Part shown: positions 43,142 to 52,146 of the stretch, piece after piece
Numbering within the stretch: the stretch's first letter is position 1
How the letters are laid out: each line of letters starts with the position of its first letter
Source of the DNA: Pseudomonas abyssi
Lineage (GTDB): Bacteria > Pseudomonadota > Gammaproteobacteria > Pseudomonadales > Pseudomonadaceae
Length of the DNA: 64,000 nucleotides
Assembly (NCBI RefSeq): GCF_002307495.1
Contig: NZ_NTMR01000019.1
Span: 1-64,000, forward strand
Reading direction: 5' to 3'
The notes under the pieces: model-generated
The model's input: only the letters and a program-made list of their open reading frames with translations
Databases searched by the model: none
Told to the model about the DNA's origin: nothing
Translations under genes and position numbers: made by a program

Positions 43142-43932
43142 ATGCCCTGCACGTTCGCCACCTGCATCACCGCTTTGGCCTACAGGAAGTCCTGCACGAT
43201 GTTGGCTTTGACCTGTTTGCCGGCCAGAGCCTGGCCCTGGTCGGCCCTTCGGGCTGCGGCAAAAGCACTCTGCTGCAAGCCGTTGCTGGCCTGCTTGAGC
43301 CCAGTCGCATGGTCATGCAGAACGACTTTCGCGGGCTCGGCTACATGTTCCAGCAACCCAACCTGATGCCCTGGCTGACCGCCCGCGACAACCTCGCGCT
43401 GGGGCTCAAAGCACTTGGCGTACCCAAGCCCGCCCGCCAGCGCCAGGCCGACAGCCTGGGCCAGCGGCTGGGGCTCGCCCTGGACGACCTGGACAAATAC
43501 CCACACCAGCTTTCCGGTGGTATGCAAAGCCGCATCTCGCTCGGCCGCGCGCTGGCGGTGTCCCCTGACCTGCTGCTGCTCGACGAACCCTTTTCTGCAT
43601 TGGATGTGGGCCTCAAGCTGGAGCTTTACGCCCTGCTACGCGAGCAGATCGCCCAGCGCGGCTGCGCCGTGCTGCTGATTACCCACGACCTGATGGAGGC
43701 GGTGCGCCTGGCCGACCGTATCCTGCTCATGGCTCCAGAGCCCGGCCGCGTGGTGCGCGAGTTTGAACTGACCCTGCCGCAGGCAGAGCGCAGCGAAGCC
43801 TGGATTCACCAAACCACTGGCCAATTGATGGAAAACACCGAAGTGCGTATTGCCTTTGGGCTGCAGGCCGGCACCCTGGCCATCGCCGAGAGTCACGATC
43901 ACGGCGCCACCCACACGGGGTGCAAAGTATGA
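43138..43932 (+). CDS. ABC transporter ATP-binding protein of the nnrS operon
   Basis: A 264-residue ATPase with Walker A GPSGCGKST (near residue 37), Q-loop MFQQPNLMPWL, signature LSGGM, Walker B LLLLDEPFSALD and switch LITHD. The C-terminus carries about 20 extra residues rich in His (ESHDHGATHTGCKV), which may bind metal. The start overlaps the permease stop (ATGA), and the stop overlaps the nnrS start. Confidence 0.9.
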   Translation: MNALHVRHLHHRFGLQEVLHDVGFDLFAGQSLALVGPSGCGKSTLLQAVAGLLEPSRMVMQNDFRGLGYMFQQPNLMPWLTARDNLALGLKALGVPKPARQRQADSLGQRLGLALDDLDKYPHQLSGGMQSRISLGRALAVSPDLLLLDEPFSALDVGLKLELYALLREQIAQRGCAVLLITHDLMEAVRLADRILLMAPEPGRVVREFELTLPQAERSEAWIHQTTGQLMENTEVRIAFGLQAGTLAIAESHDHGATHTGCKV

Positions 43933-45176
43933 GCTGGCAGGCTCGCCTTGAGGCGCTGCTGCAGTGTGGTTACCGACCATTTTTTCTGCTTAGCGCCGCC
44001 AGCGCCTGTTGCCTGATGCTGTTCTGGCTGACCTTACTGAACGGTTGGATCAACTGGCAGCCGCCGGGTGGCATGGTGCTCTGGCATGTGCATGAGCTGC
44101 TGTTCGGTTTTGCTGGCGCGGCGATTGCCGGTTTTTTGCTGACAGCCGTACCGGAGTTTACCGAGACCGCCAACCTGCCCCGCACGGTGCTGGTGCGTCT
44201 GGCGCTGCTCTGGTTGCTGGCCCGTGTGCTTTACCTGCTCAGCCCATTCTGGCCCGCCAGCCTGGCTCTGCTGCCGGTAGCATTAGTCAACCTGCTGTTC
44301 TGGCTGTTGCTACTCTGGCACCTGCTACCCCGCCTATGGCAGCACGCCGGGCGCATGCATCTGAGCTTTGCCTGGGTGGTGGCCAGCCTCGCCCTGCTGC
44401 AGCTCGCCAGCCTGCTTGCCAACAGCCTGGGAGGCGACCCGATGGCCTGGCTGCGCGCCGCCAGTGGCGTGCTGATGATGCTGATTGTCATCGCCACCCG
44501 CCGTATCTCAGTCAATCTGGTCAACGGTCTGATCGAGGAAGGCCGCCCCGGTGCGCCACCGCCCATCAACAGCTACCTGCCCCGCCCGCCGCGTAGCTAT
44601 TTGGCGCTGTTCTGCATAGGCCTATGCAGCGCCGTTGAACTCTGGCTGGGCCATAACTCGATTACTGGCTGGACTGCCCTGGCTGCTGCTGCCGCCATGC
44701 TGAACGTACTCAACGACTGGCATATAGGCCGGGCGCTGTTCACCCGCTGGGCGCTGTTGCTATATGCAGGCTACTGGCTGATCGCCCTAGGCTATGCGGC
44801 CATGGGCGCCAGCTGGCTGGGCGCTCCGTTGACCACCTCCGCCGGCCGGCACCTGCTGACCAGTGGCGCCGCCGCCCTGAGCATCCTCGCTGTGATGGCG
44901 GTGGTTGGTCGGATTCATGCCGGGCTATGGCTGGACCGGCGGCCCTGGCTGCCGCTATGTGCCCTAGGCCTGATCATCGCCGCGGTGTTGCGCGCCCTGG
45001 CCGGCGTGCCCGGCCTGCCGATCAGAGCCCTGTTCAGTGCAGCCGGGCTCGTCTGGGCTGGGTGTTTTGTCGCGTATCTGGTGGCCGCTCGTGGTGGCCT
45101 GATCGCCCCACGCGCTGACGGCAAAACCGGTTGCGCAGCACCGCTGGAACATAACGCGCGGGAGGGCGGGTGTTAA
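43929..45176 (+). CDS. nnrS: NnrS-family heme/copper membrane protein
   Basis: A 415-residue membrane protein with about twelve hydrophobic segments. Family hallmarks are YRPFFLLSAASA near the start, WHVHELLFGFAGAAIAGFLLTAVPEFTE, and a later conserved GRIHAGLWLDRRPW. NnrS is a heme- and copper-containing protein whose expression follows nitric oxide and which eases nitrosative stress. It is translationally coupled to the ABC ATPase and convergent with a DNR-like regulator gene 9 bp away. Confidence 0.9.
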   Translation: MSWQARLEALLQCGYRPFFLLSAASACCLMLFWLTLLNGWINWQPPGGMVLWHVHELLFGFAGAAIAGFLLTAVPEFTETANLPRTVLVRLALLWLLARVLYLLSPFWPASLALLPVALVNLLFWLLLLWHLLPRLWQHAGRMHLSFAWVVASLALLQLASLLANSLGGDPMAWLRAASGVLMMLIVIATRRISVNLVNGLIEEGRPGAPPPINSYLPRPPRSYLALFCIGLCSAVELWLGHNSITGWTALAAAAAMLNVLNDWHIGRALFTRWALLLYAGYWLIALGYAAMGASWLGAPLTTSAGRHLLTSGAAALSILAVMAVVGRIHAGLWLDRRPWLPLCALGLIIAAVLRALAGVPGLPIRALFSAAGLVWAGCFVAYLVAARGGLIAPRADGKTGCAAPLEHNAREGGC

Positions 45177-45185
45177 CTTCCCGAC

Positions 45186-45962
45186 CTACTTACCCAGGCT
45201 CTGGCGCCCATAGTTGCAACAGTCAAACAAGCTGCTGCCCAGGCTGTCCGCCGCCGCAGCGCACTCCAGCGGCGCTGCTGGCGGCAGACCCACGGCGGCG
45301 CACAGGCCATCGATATCCAGCAACACCACCTCGGTGTTGCGCCCCCCAACAAAGCCCGAACGACGAAATACGCCCATCTGGCGCGAAAAGGTTTCCGGGG
45401 TAATGTTCAGCTGACGCGCCAGCACGCTGTGGCTGGCCGGCAAGGTGAGCCAGGCGCTGCGCTGCTGAGTATAGAGGTCCATCAGATAAGCCACCAGGCG
45501 CTGGGCGGCATTGCCGATGGTCAAGAGGTCAACCCGATTGATTGACTGCACAATACGCACCGCCATCCCTTCCAGCATAGCCTGACTGAAATCTGGCGAT
45601 TCCCGACACAGGGTCAGCAGCCGCGAGCGAGGCAGACGAAAAACACTGGCCTCGCTGCCTGCGCGCGCCGACAGAGGATAGCGACAGGGGTCGACAAACA
45701 TCACCGTCTCAGCCAGCAAGTCGCCCGCTTCCATATTGCGGAACACCTTGGCCTCGCCGGTGTAGCTAGGGCGATACAGCACCACAGAGCCGCTTTGCAC
45801 CAGGAAGAAACTTTCGGCGCGATCGCCCATATGAAACAAGTGTTGCCCGTTGCCCAGACGCAAGCGCGAAGCACCCTCCGCCAGCGCCTCGATACTTGCG
45901 CGCGGCACCTTGGTAAACAGGGGTGTGTGGGCCAGCAACTGCGCCAGTGTGGCTGATCTCAT
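45186..45962 (-). CDS. Crp/Fnr-family regulator, DNR-like
   Basis: A 258-residue regulator: cyclic-nucleotide-binding-like sensor domain (about 20-140), dimer helix, and HTH with recognition helix ETFSRQ. The E-xx-SR pattern predicts binding to TTGAC-N4-GTCAA sites. The N-terminal Cys cluster of FNR/ANR is absent, so it does not hold an FNR-type FeS cluster and is closer to DNR, a heme-based nitric oxide sensor. AAGGGGG precedes the ATG at 45962. The C-terminus has an unusual extension of about 30 residues with DCCNYG. Confidence 0.85.
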   Translation of the reverse strand: MRSATLAQLLAHTPLFTKVPRASIEALAEGASRLRLGNGQHLFHMGDRAESFFLVQSGSVVLYRPSYTGEAKVFRNMEAGDLLAETVMFVDPCRYPLSARAGSEASVFRLPRSRLLTLCRESPDFSQAMLEGMAVRIVQSINRVDLLTIGNAAQRLVAYLMDLYTQQRSAWLTLPASHSVLARQLNITPETFSRQMGVFRRSGFVGGRNTEVVLLDIDGLCAAVGLPPAAPLECAAAADSLGSSLFDCCNYGRQSLGK

Positions 45963-46027
45963 GATGCCCCCTTCGGCAGCAACCGCCCGCCACCCGGACA
46001 CAACTGCCACCTTTCATGCCAACAAAT

Positions 46028-46046
46028 GAGAATAGTTATCAAGTTC
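46028..46046 (-). promoter_or_regulatory. Fur-like box upstream of the DNR-like gene
   Basis: GAGAATAGTTATCAAGTTC has 13 of 19 matches to the Fur consensus and lies 66 bp upstream of the DNR-like start. The interval 45963-46197 otherwise holds only this site and the FNR-type box. Confidence 0.4.
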
Positions 46047-46078
46047 GCAATACTACTCCTATTTCACCTGATGTGAAG

Positions 46079-46092
46079 TTGACATTTGTCAT
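46079..46092. promoter_or_regulatory. FNR/DNR-type box upstream of the DNR-like gene
   Basis: TTGAC-ATTT-GTCAT differs from the perfect TTGAC-N4-GTCAA palindrome at one position. It lies about 117 bp upstream of the regulator start and may allow control by ANR or autoregulation. Confidence 0.55.
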
Positions 46093-46197
46093 TTGCAGCT
46101 AAAACCACACCATCCCCATCAGGAGAGACACCGCACCAGCCGCAGGAGCATGGCATGTCGCCCCACCAACGCCGCAAGCGCCACGCCAGAAGGAACA

Positions 46198-47694
46198 TCA
46201 AAAGCGGCGGCGCAACATCAGGCTGACCTCGGTCTGGTGGTAACCAAATGCCCATTCCAGGTTGCTGCGATTGATGCTGTGGCGCAGCCGCAGTTCCGGG
46301 GTCATGCCGGCCAGCTGCCAGCCGCGAGCACCGGCGCTGAGGATGTACACCTGCTGGCGATCCTGGCGGCGCTCGCCAAGAAATAAGTCATAGGCCTCGT
46401 TACGGCTTTGCCGGTAAATACCCAGCGCATTGACAAACAGCCCGGCGCTACCGGCAAAGCCCTTGTACACCCCGGCGCGCAGCGCCCAGTCCTGGCTGCT
46501 GGCCTGGTCTGACGGGTAGCGTTTGCGCGTCAGGTTTAGCCCGCCGTACAGGCTGGTCAGCGTGTTGGGAGAATAAGAAGCAAACAGCCCCCACTGGAAC
46601 TGCTCGTAATCAGCGCCCAGCAGTTGCCCCCGACTGCTGTATTCATAGCGCTTGGCATCCAGGCTGGTGCCCAGTTGCCAACGGCGGCCCAGACTGTGAC
46701 GCCACTCGGCCTGCAGCCCGTGCGCCAGGTACTCGCTGGCGCGGTTGCGGTAGGAGTGCTCCAGGTAGGGCGTCAGAGTCAGGCTATTGCCCGCATCCAG
46801 GTACTGATAACCCGCCTGCAGGATGGCCAGGTTGCTGCTGTAGTCCTGCAGCCTGGCGCTGGCATTGGGGTTGGTCTGGGGGTAGTAATTGCCATAGCTG
46901 AGCGGGCGTAGTTGCAGGTTGTGGTTGCCGCCCAGATTGAAGCGCCGCTGCAACGACAGCTCGTAGTTCATCATCTGCGAGCTGATGGGCTCAGGCATGC
47001 GGCGCTCAAACAGGCAGATACCAGCAAAGGCGCTAAGGCAGCGATGGTAGCCGTTGGCCTGGTTGATGTTGTCGTTATAACCCCAGCCCAGAGCCGCGCT
47101 GCCGTGCCAGCCCGTGCGCAGGTCAATGGCCTGCTGGTATTGCTGCACCAGTAACTCAGCCTGCGGCGGCAGGCCGGCGGCTAGCGCCCGGTCAAACCCG
47201 GCCAGGGCGCGCTGCTCTTGATAATCCTCAAACCACAGGCGGGCCAGTTCCAGCAGAATTCGCGCGTCCTGCGGTTCCAGCGCACTGGCCTGCTCCATGC
47301 GCTGCAGCGCCCGCAGGTAGTCGCCCTGAAAGCGCGCCAACAGGCTCTCGGCCATGGCCACCAGCGCAGGCCGGTGCCCGGCCAACTGGCGATACCGGGC
47401 AATAAAGTCCGGCAGTTGGGTCCATTGGTTGGTATTGATGGCCACATAGATAGCCAGCGTAAGCGGCTCCAGTGCGGTGGGCACCTGATAGCGGCGCCCC
47501 TCGTACATCAGGGTGCCCGGCGGCGGCGCCAGCGCCTCTTCGGCCTGGGCTTGCTGCTCGATGCTGCGGCGCGTCTGATCCTGCAAAAAACGCGTGTCAT
47601 CGTCATCGGCCTGTACCGCAGGCACGGCAAGGCAGGCCAGCAGCATCAGCGCAACGGCGATGAAACAGCAAGGCATAGGGGTTTCACTCAGCAT
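46198..47694 (-). CDS. Slam / type XI secretion outer-membrane protein (DUF560)
   Basis: A 498-residue protein with a signal peptide ending near VPAVQA. An N-terminal helical TPR-like region (about 60-190, with LARFQGDYLRALQRMEQASA) is followed by a DUF560 beta barrel of many alternating strands ending in Phe (LMLRRRF), the usual outer-membrane signature. Slam proteins carry lipoproteins or soluble hemophores to the cell surface or beyond. The gene is third in a receptor-cargo-Slam operon. The start at 47694 lacks a clear ribosome site; the ATG at 47676 is also possible. Confidence 0.88.
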   Translation of the reverse strand: MLSETPMPCCFIAVALMLLACLAVPAVQADDDDTRFLQDQTRRSIEQQAQAEEALAPPPGTLMYEGRRYQVPTALEPLTLAIYVAINTNQWTQLPDFIARYRQLAGHRPALVAMAESLLARFQGDYLRALQRMEQASALEPQDARILLELARLWFEDYQEQRALAGFDRALAAGLPPQAELLVQQYQQAIDLRTGWHGSAALGWGYNDNINQANGYHRCLSAFAGICLFERRMPEPISSQMMNYELSLQRRFNLGGNHNLQLRPLSYGNYYPQTNPNASARLQDYSSNLAILQAGYQYLDAGNSLTLTPYLEHSYRNRASEYLAHGLQAEWRHSLGRRWQLGTSLDAKRYEYSSRGQLLGADYEQFQWGLFASYSPNTLTSLYGGLNLTRKRYPSDQASSQDWALRAGVYKGFAGSAGLFVNALGIYRQSRNEAYDLFLGERRQDRQQVYILSAGARGWQLAGMTPELRLRHSINRSNLEWAFGYHQTEVSLMLRRRF

Positions 47695-47791
47695 GATGGC
47701 AATTTAGAATGGAGACCGGCGAACCGGCCTCCACAGGTAGCACTCCCAAGCGATACCGAACGAGACTCATCCGGCATCGCCCTGTTTGACG

Positions 47792-47819
47792 CTCTTCACT
47801 GGTGGCCGCCAGTGGAGAG
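47792..47819 (-). other. Intercistronic hairpin between cargo and Slam genes
   Basis: CTCTTCACTGG and CCAGTGGAGAG form an 11-pair stem (one G-T) around a six-base loop, ten bases after the cargo stop. A second hairpin lies at 47711-47732 (GGAGACCGG, CGAA, CCGGCCTCC on the plus strand). Neither has a T tract. They probably protect the upstream mRNA end or reduce read-through, so cargo would exceed Slam. Confidence 0.5.
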
Positions 47820-47829
47820 TGGTCAAACC

Positions 47830-48789
47830 TCAGGGTGTGATGGTGCCGCTGCCGTTGTGGCTACCGCCAAAGGCGACGCCATCAGACGCATTGGTGGTGG
47901 TGTAGATACCCGCCAGCTCATGGGCGCCGTTGTAGAAGTGGCCGTCAATAGAGCCAGTGCCGACGGCGTCACTACCGCTACCAGTGAAGCCCCCGGTAGA
48001 GTTGATAGCAACGCTGTCAAAGCTCACTGTCTCCAGGCCACGATCAATCGAGCCGGTCAGCGTGTTGGTACCCGGGCCATAATTGGCCGTCAGTGTGCCG
48101 GTGTACAGCTCATGCGCGGTCGGCAGGTTGGTACCCTCGCCGGTCTGGCGAATCCCCACCACATTGTACTGGGCATTAACCATATTCGGCGTACTGGTGA
48201 CCGCATTATCACCCACGTACCAGACGGTACGGTTGGCGCTGCTCATATTCAGGTCGGTACTGTCATCCACCGGGCTGGCCACTGCCGGGGCCCACTCGCC
48301 AAAATACACACCGCTGCCCACAGAGAGCGGCACTACCGGGTCAGCCGGCGAGCCGGAGCTAGTGGCCCCAACCTGCCCAATAACCAGCCCGCCAAACTGC
48401 GGCGCAAAGAACGGCGGGGTAATCTGCCGCACGCTGTTAATGGCAACGTTCGCGGTGTCGCTACCGCCACTGACAGAGGCGGTGTCATTCCAGACCTGGG
48501 CAATCTTGCTTGAGCCGAATAGCCCCAGATCAGACGGCGTCATAATGGTGCCATCACCACGCGCACTGATGGCCGCGTTGGAGCCATTGACCGGCCCACC
48601 GGCAATATCGATATAGCCCATTGCACTGCCATTGAGTTTCAGGCCGGAGTTGCCGCCACCGAACATAAAGTGGTTGGAAGCGCCCACATCCACCCCTGAG
48701 CTGTTGGAGGTACCGCCAGCTGGCGCGGCCACGACTGCACCGCTCCCAAGCAGCGCCATTACGGTCAATGCCAATGTTGATTTTTTCAT
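47830..48789 (-). CDS. Slam-dependent secreted cargo, hemophilin-like
   Basis: A 319-residue exported protein with a Sec signal peptide MKKSTLALTVMALLGSGAVVAA and no lipobox Cys, so it should be soluble. The sequence is Gly/Ser/Asn-rich and strand-rich. The last quarter (GSIDGHFYNGAHELAGIYTTT, then VAFGGSHNG) has the small beta-barrel pattern of TbpB-like and hemophilin C-terminal domains recognised by Slam. An N-terminal ligand domain with several His/Tyr would hold heme or a metal complex. Between a TonB receptor and Slam, it is the predicted surface-released hemophore. Confidence 0.77.
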   Translation of the reverse strand: MKKSTLALTVMALLGSGAVVAAPAGGTSNSSGVDVGASNHFMFGGGNSGLKLNGSAMGYIDIAGGPVNGSNAAISARGDGTIMTPSDLGLFGSSKIAQVWNDTASVSGGSDTANVAINSVRQITPPFFAPQFGGLVIGQVGATSSGSPADPVVPLSVGSGVYFGEWAPAVASPVDDSTDLNMSSANRTVWYVGDNAVTSTPNMVNAQYNVVGIRQTGEGTNLPTAHELYTGTLTANYGPGTNTLTGSIDRGLETVSFDSVAINSTGGFTGSGSDAVGTGSIDGHFYNGAHELAGIYTTTNASDGVAFGGSHNGSGTITP

Positions 48790-48821
48790 TTCTCTATCCC
48801 CTTGATTACGTTTGACAACGA

Positions 48822-48843
48822 CTGGTTTTTTACGAAAAACCAG
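48822..48843 (-). other. Intercistronic hairpin between receptor and cargo genes
   Basis: CTGGTTTTT, TACG, AAAAACCAG is a perfect nine-pair stem nine bases after the receptor stop. It lies 33 bp before the cargo start and could work as an mRNA stabiliser or attenuator setting receptor and cargo levels apart. Confidence 0.5.
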
Positions 48844-48851
48844 CAAAAAAG

Positions 48852-51800
48852 TTAGAAATTCACTCGCAGCCCCGCCGTCAGGGTACGGCCCGGGCCCGGC
48901 AGCAGGTTCTTGGACATGGGGTCCAGATAATATTCATCGGTGATGTTGGTAACGCCGAGGTTCAGGCTCAACTGGCGGTTTACTTCAAAGTTGGCGTACA
49001 GATCGTGCAGCCATACAGAGCGCCACAGAAAGGTATCCAGCCCCCCTCTGAACCACACGTCGTGCGCCTGGTAACCATCCGGCCCGGCCTCAGAGGCCAG
49101 CAGGTCATCAAGGTCGTCGTTGCTGGCACCGGCGTGGTACACGCTGCGCACCCCCAGCTCCAGGCGATCATTGAGCAGACGGGTACCCAGGCCCAAATCA
49201 ACCGAGTATTCGGGCTGCAAGCTGTTACCGCTGTAGGTACCGGGGAAGCCGCCGGTCATACACTCGGGAATTCGGTTATAGAAAGGGTCCATGCTGGAGG
49301 CGTAGTCCTTGTCGCACAGCTGCTGCTTCAGACGGTAGGTTGCCCCCAGGCTGCCGAAGTGGCGGCCACTATCGAATCGCGACTGCAGCTCAAGACCGCT
49401 GGTTTTCTTGCGATCAAACTGGATAACGTCGTAAAGATAGCCGCGATCAATAAAGTCCTTGATCTCGGTGTTGTAGTAACTGAGCCGGGCATCAGCCAGG
49501 GCCAGACCGGGGAAGAACTGCGTCAGATCGTGGCTGTAGCCCACCTCCCAGTTAGTGCTGCGCTCCGGCTTGCTGGCACCGTTCACGGCCAGATTACCCA
49601 GAGTGCCGGCACCGTCCACGATGGCGCTGGAGGTCAGCTCCTGGATACTCGGAAAGCGGGTGGTCTGGGCAAAACGCAGAAAGGCAGTGCCATAAGGGGT
49701 GATTCTGGCGGTGGCGCTTAAAACCGGGCTGAAGGCATCGCCGGACTGCTCCTCGGGCATTTCCCAGGCCTGGCCGGTGTCCAGCTGCTCATATATTTCG
49801 GTACCATCAAAGTCATTATTAGTAGCGACTACCCTGGCAACCATGGTGCCCGGGTTACCCGGGTCATCCACCATCTCGCTGACATTGAGCTCGCCGTTGG
49901 CAAAGGGGTTTTGCGAGGAGTCGGCCTTGCCATCCACCACGGGCAGGACTACCACCCTGTTCCAGTAAAGCGCACTTGTTCCAACACCGCGACTAATGCC
50001 CAGTTCTCCCAAAAACTCTGCACGAGCGTTTTGTGCAGCGGTAGACGCCGCATACTCAGGGGAGACCACTCCGTTAGCTGCATTTATATAATCTTCTGGA
50101 GTAAGAACTGACAGTGCTTGCTTAAACGCTTCGTCCAGGTCGTGATAGGTCTCCAGCTCCGAGGCATTCAACAGCTCGCCATATTTCAGCTCTAGGCCGA
50201 CCCGGCGTCGCTGCGCAGCATAGAATGCCGCCTGCTGGCGTCGGCGCTTGGCCGTACCGGTATCCTTTCCGGTGTAGTGCAGATAACGGGTGCCAGCAGT
50301 CAACGTCAGCCAGGGCCTTGGCTGCCAGGCGAAGTTGAACATGGCCGAGTATTCCTCGCGCTCGCCAGAACGCGGGCCCAGCAAATCGGTGCCGACACTG
50401 AGCTGGGAGCCATCGGGTGCCAGTCCGTTGGTGGTGGTCAGGCTTTGCTCTACACGGTCATCCAGCTTTTCCTTTTGGTAGCTACCGCCAAAGGTCAGTT
50501 GCAGGGTGTCGGTGAGCTGCATCTGGTTGCTCAGATCAAGCCCGGTACGATCATGGCTGGTCCATTGCCGGCCGTTGGAGTAAATGGTGCCATTGTGCTC
50601 CGGTGCGGGCGTCCCTGGCGGGAGATAACCATGCTCCATGAGCAGGCTCCACATCCTAAGCTGTTGCTGGGTGGCCTGATCCACGTCAACGGCGTAGGGG
50701 GACGCGCCGGTCTGATAGCGCGTACCTTCCAGTTCCGTGCGCCACAGACTGGCCTCCAGATTCAACCAGTCTGAGTCAGCCGGCTTGATGTCATAGCTCA
50801 ATTTGTAGTTGTCGAGACGCTGTTCCGAGCGTGGTGTTTCATATACCCAGCGGTCATCTGACCTGTCACGATCAGGGTTGCTTCTGTCAGCCGCCTCCAG
50901 ATAGCCCCAGGCCAGCACTGACGCTCCCGGCGTTGTTTCACCAAACAGCATATCGGTGCGCATAAACTGCAGGCCCAAGCGCTGCTCATGGGGCAGGTAC
51001 CAGTTGTTCTTGAACAAGGTCGTGTCGGTTTCGCTGGCGGTGTTAAACACCTCGCTGCCGGCGGAGTAGAGCTTGGTCAGGTTGGGGATGTAACGGTCGG
51101 TACTGGTGTCGTCCCACACATCGTGGCCGGCGTAGCGGTCGGCGCCATGTTTGCCGGCGTAGTAGTTGCCGGTGGTGCGCTCGCTGCGTGACAGCAGAAT
51201 GTCCACAAACTCATGGCGACCGGCGATGGCCAGCATCTGCGCGTGATCATCCAGATTGAATAGCTCGCCATCCCCCCTGCTGCGCGCCTGCGGCACCGGC
51301 ACGTGAACCGTCAGGCCATCACCTGCCACGGTTGCACCAGGGACGTTGCGCCAATCCTGCCCATACATGGAGTTCGCATCAAACCGGGGCTTGCTGGTGT
51401 TACCCGAGCCGCGCAGGTTGGCTTCGATACCCCAGCTATCCCCATCGGGAATAATGTCGCCCGGCTCAATGGTGCGAATATTCACCGCACCGCCCACGCC
51501 ACTGCGGATACCTCGGCTGAGTGAAGGGCCTTTCTCTACCTCGATACTGCGAAACAACGCGGGATCAACATAGTTGCGATTGCCCGCACCAAACATATGC
51601 AGCCAGACGTTGGTGGATTGCTCAGTACCATCGATGGTCAGCGGCACCCGCCCTTCGCCGCTGATGCCGCGGATGTTCGGGGTGATGGCCTGACTGCTGC
51701 GGGTATCCATGCTGTACACCCCGTTCATGCCCTTGAACACATCACCGGGGTTGGCGGTCTGAAAGCGCTGGAGCTCTTCGCGGCTCTGATAGACGCTGGT

Positions 51801-51995
51801 GACGTTCTCGGTGTAGACCTCATCCTGGGCCTGGGCATCCAGGTCAGTCTTGCCCTCGATATTGATGGGCTGAAGTTCGACGACATCTTCTGCGCTGGCC
51901 GTAGCCGCGGCCTGCTCCTGCGCCTGGGCGGTAAAAGTCCCGAGCACCGACAACGCCGAGACCACCAGCGCCAGCTTGTTTGGCTTGAACTCCAT
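48852..51995 (-). CDS. TonB-dependent outer-membrane receptor
   Basis: A 1047-residue receptor. Signal peptide to about residue 25 (VVSALSVLGTFTAQA), plug domain about 50-185 (NPGDVFKGMNGVYSMDTR, NIRGISGEGRVPLTIDG, VEKGPSLSRGIRSGVGGAV), and a 22-strand-type barrel ending in LTAGLRVNF. It is longer than common heme receptors (about 700), with large extracellular insertions, one of which (residues about 620-745) is poor in barrel-like strands. Two Fur boxes lie upstream. With the cargo and Slam genes it should take up heme or a metal complex delivered by the cargo. Confidence 0.92.
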   Translation of the reverse strand: MEFKPNKLALVVSALSVLGTFTAQAQEQAAATASAEDVVELQPINIEGKTDLDAQAQDEVYTENVTSVYQSREELQRFQTANPGDVFKGMNGVYSMDTRSSQAITPNIRGISGEGRVPLTIDGTEQSTNVWLHMFGAGNRNYVDPALFRSIEVEKGPSLSRGIRSGVGGAVNIRTIEPGDIIPDGDSWGIEANLRGSGNTSKPRFDANSMYGQDWRNVPGATVAGDGLTVHVPVPQARSRGDGELFNLDDHAQMLAIAGRHEFVDILLSRSERTTGNYYAGKHGADRYAGHDVWDDTSTDRYIPNLTKLYSAGSEVFNTASETDTTLFKNNWYLPHEQRLGLQFMRTDMLFGETTPGASVLAWGYLEAADRSNPDRDRSDDRWVYETPRSEQRLDNYKLSYDIKPADSDWLNLEASLWRTELEGTRYQTGASPYAVDVDQATQQQLRMWSLLMEHGYLPPGTPAPEHNGTIYSNGRQWTSHDRTGLDLSNQMQLTDTLQLTFGGSYQKEKLDDRVEQSLTTTNGLAPDGSQLSVGTDLLGPRSGEREEYSAMFNFAWQPRPWLTLTAGTRYLHYTGKDTGTAKRRRQQAAFYAAQRRRVGLELKYGELLNASELETYHDLDEAFKQALSVLTPEDYINAANGVVSPEYAASTAAQNARAEFLGELGISRGVGTSALYWNRVVVLPVVDGKADSSQNPFANGELNVSEMVDDPGNPGTMVARVVATNNDFDGTEIYEQLDTGQAWEMPEEQSGDAFSPVLSATARITPYGTAFLRFAQTTRFPSIQELTSSAIVDGAGTLGNLAVNGASKPERSTNWEVGYSHDLTQFFPGLALADARLSYYNTEIKDFIDRGYLYDVIQFDRKKTSGLELQSRFDSGRHFGSLGATYRLKQQLCDKDYASSMDPFYNRIPECMTGGFPGTYSGNSLQPEYSVDLGLGTRLLNDRLELGVRSVYHAGASNDDLDDLLASEAGPDGYQAHDVWFRGGLDTFLWRSVWLHDLYANFEVNRQLSLNLGVTNITDEYYLDPMSKNLLPGPGRTLTAGLRVNF

Positions 51996-52056
51996 TGTTT
52001 GCTCCCCTTGCTAACCCTTTCCAATCACCAGGCCCCATGCCCGGCACAATACAAAT

Positions 52057-52075
52057 AGGAATGATTATTATCTGC
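52057..52075 (-). promoter_or_regulatory. Fur box, proximal, of the receptor operon
   Basis: AGGAATGATTATTATCTGC contains the exact core AATGATTAT and matches 12 of 19 Fur positions. It lies about 62 bp upstream of the TonB receptor start. Confidence 0.6.
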
Positions 52076-52095
52076 AAGAAAAAGCGATCCACTCA

Positions 52096-52107
52096 TGATA
52101 ATTATCA
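52096..52107 (-). promoter_or_regulatory. Fur box, distal, of the receptor operon
   Basis: TGATAATTATCA is a perfect 12-bp palindrome made of two Fur half-sites, 21 bases beyond the proximal box. Together they make strong iron repression of the receptor-cargo-Slam operon likely. Confidence 0.7.
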
Positions 52108-52146
52108 AGATGTGGGAATTTTTTTGCGGGCGGAGGGCCTACGCGC

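Noticed and set aside
47830-48789. Surface lipoprotein like TbpB
   Set aside because: The signal peptide lacks a lipobox cysteine, so lipidation is not expected.
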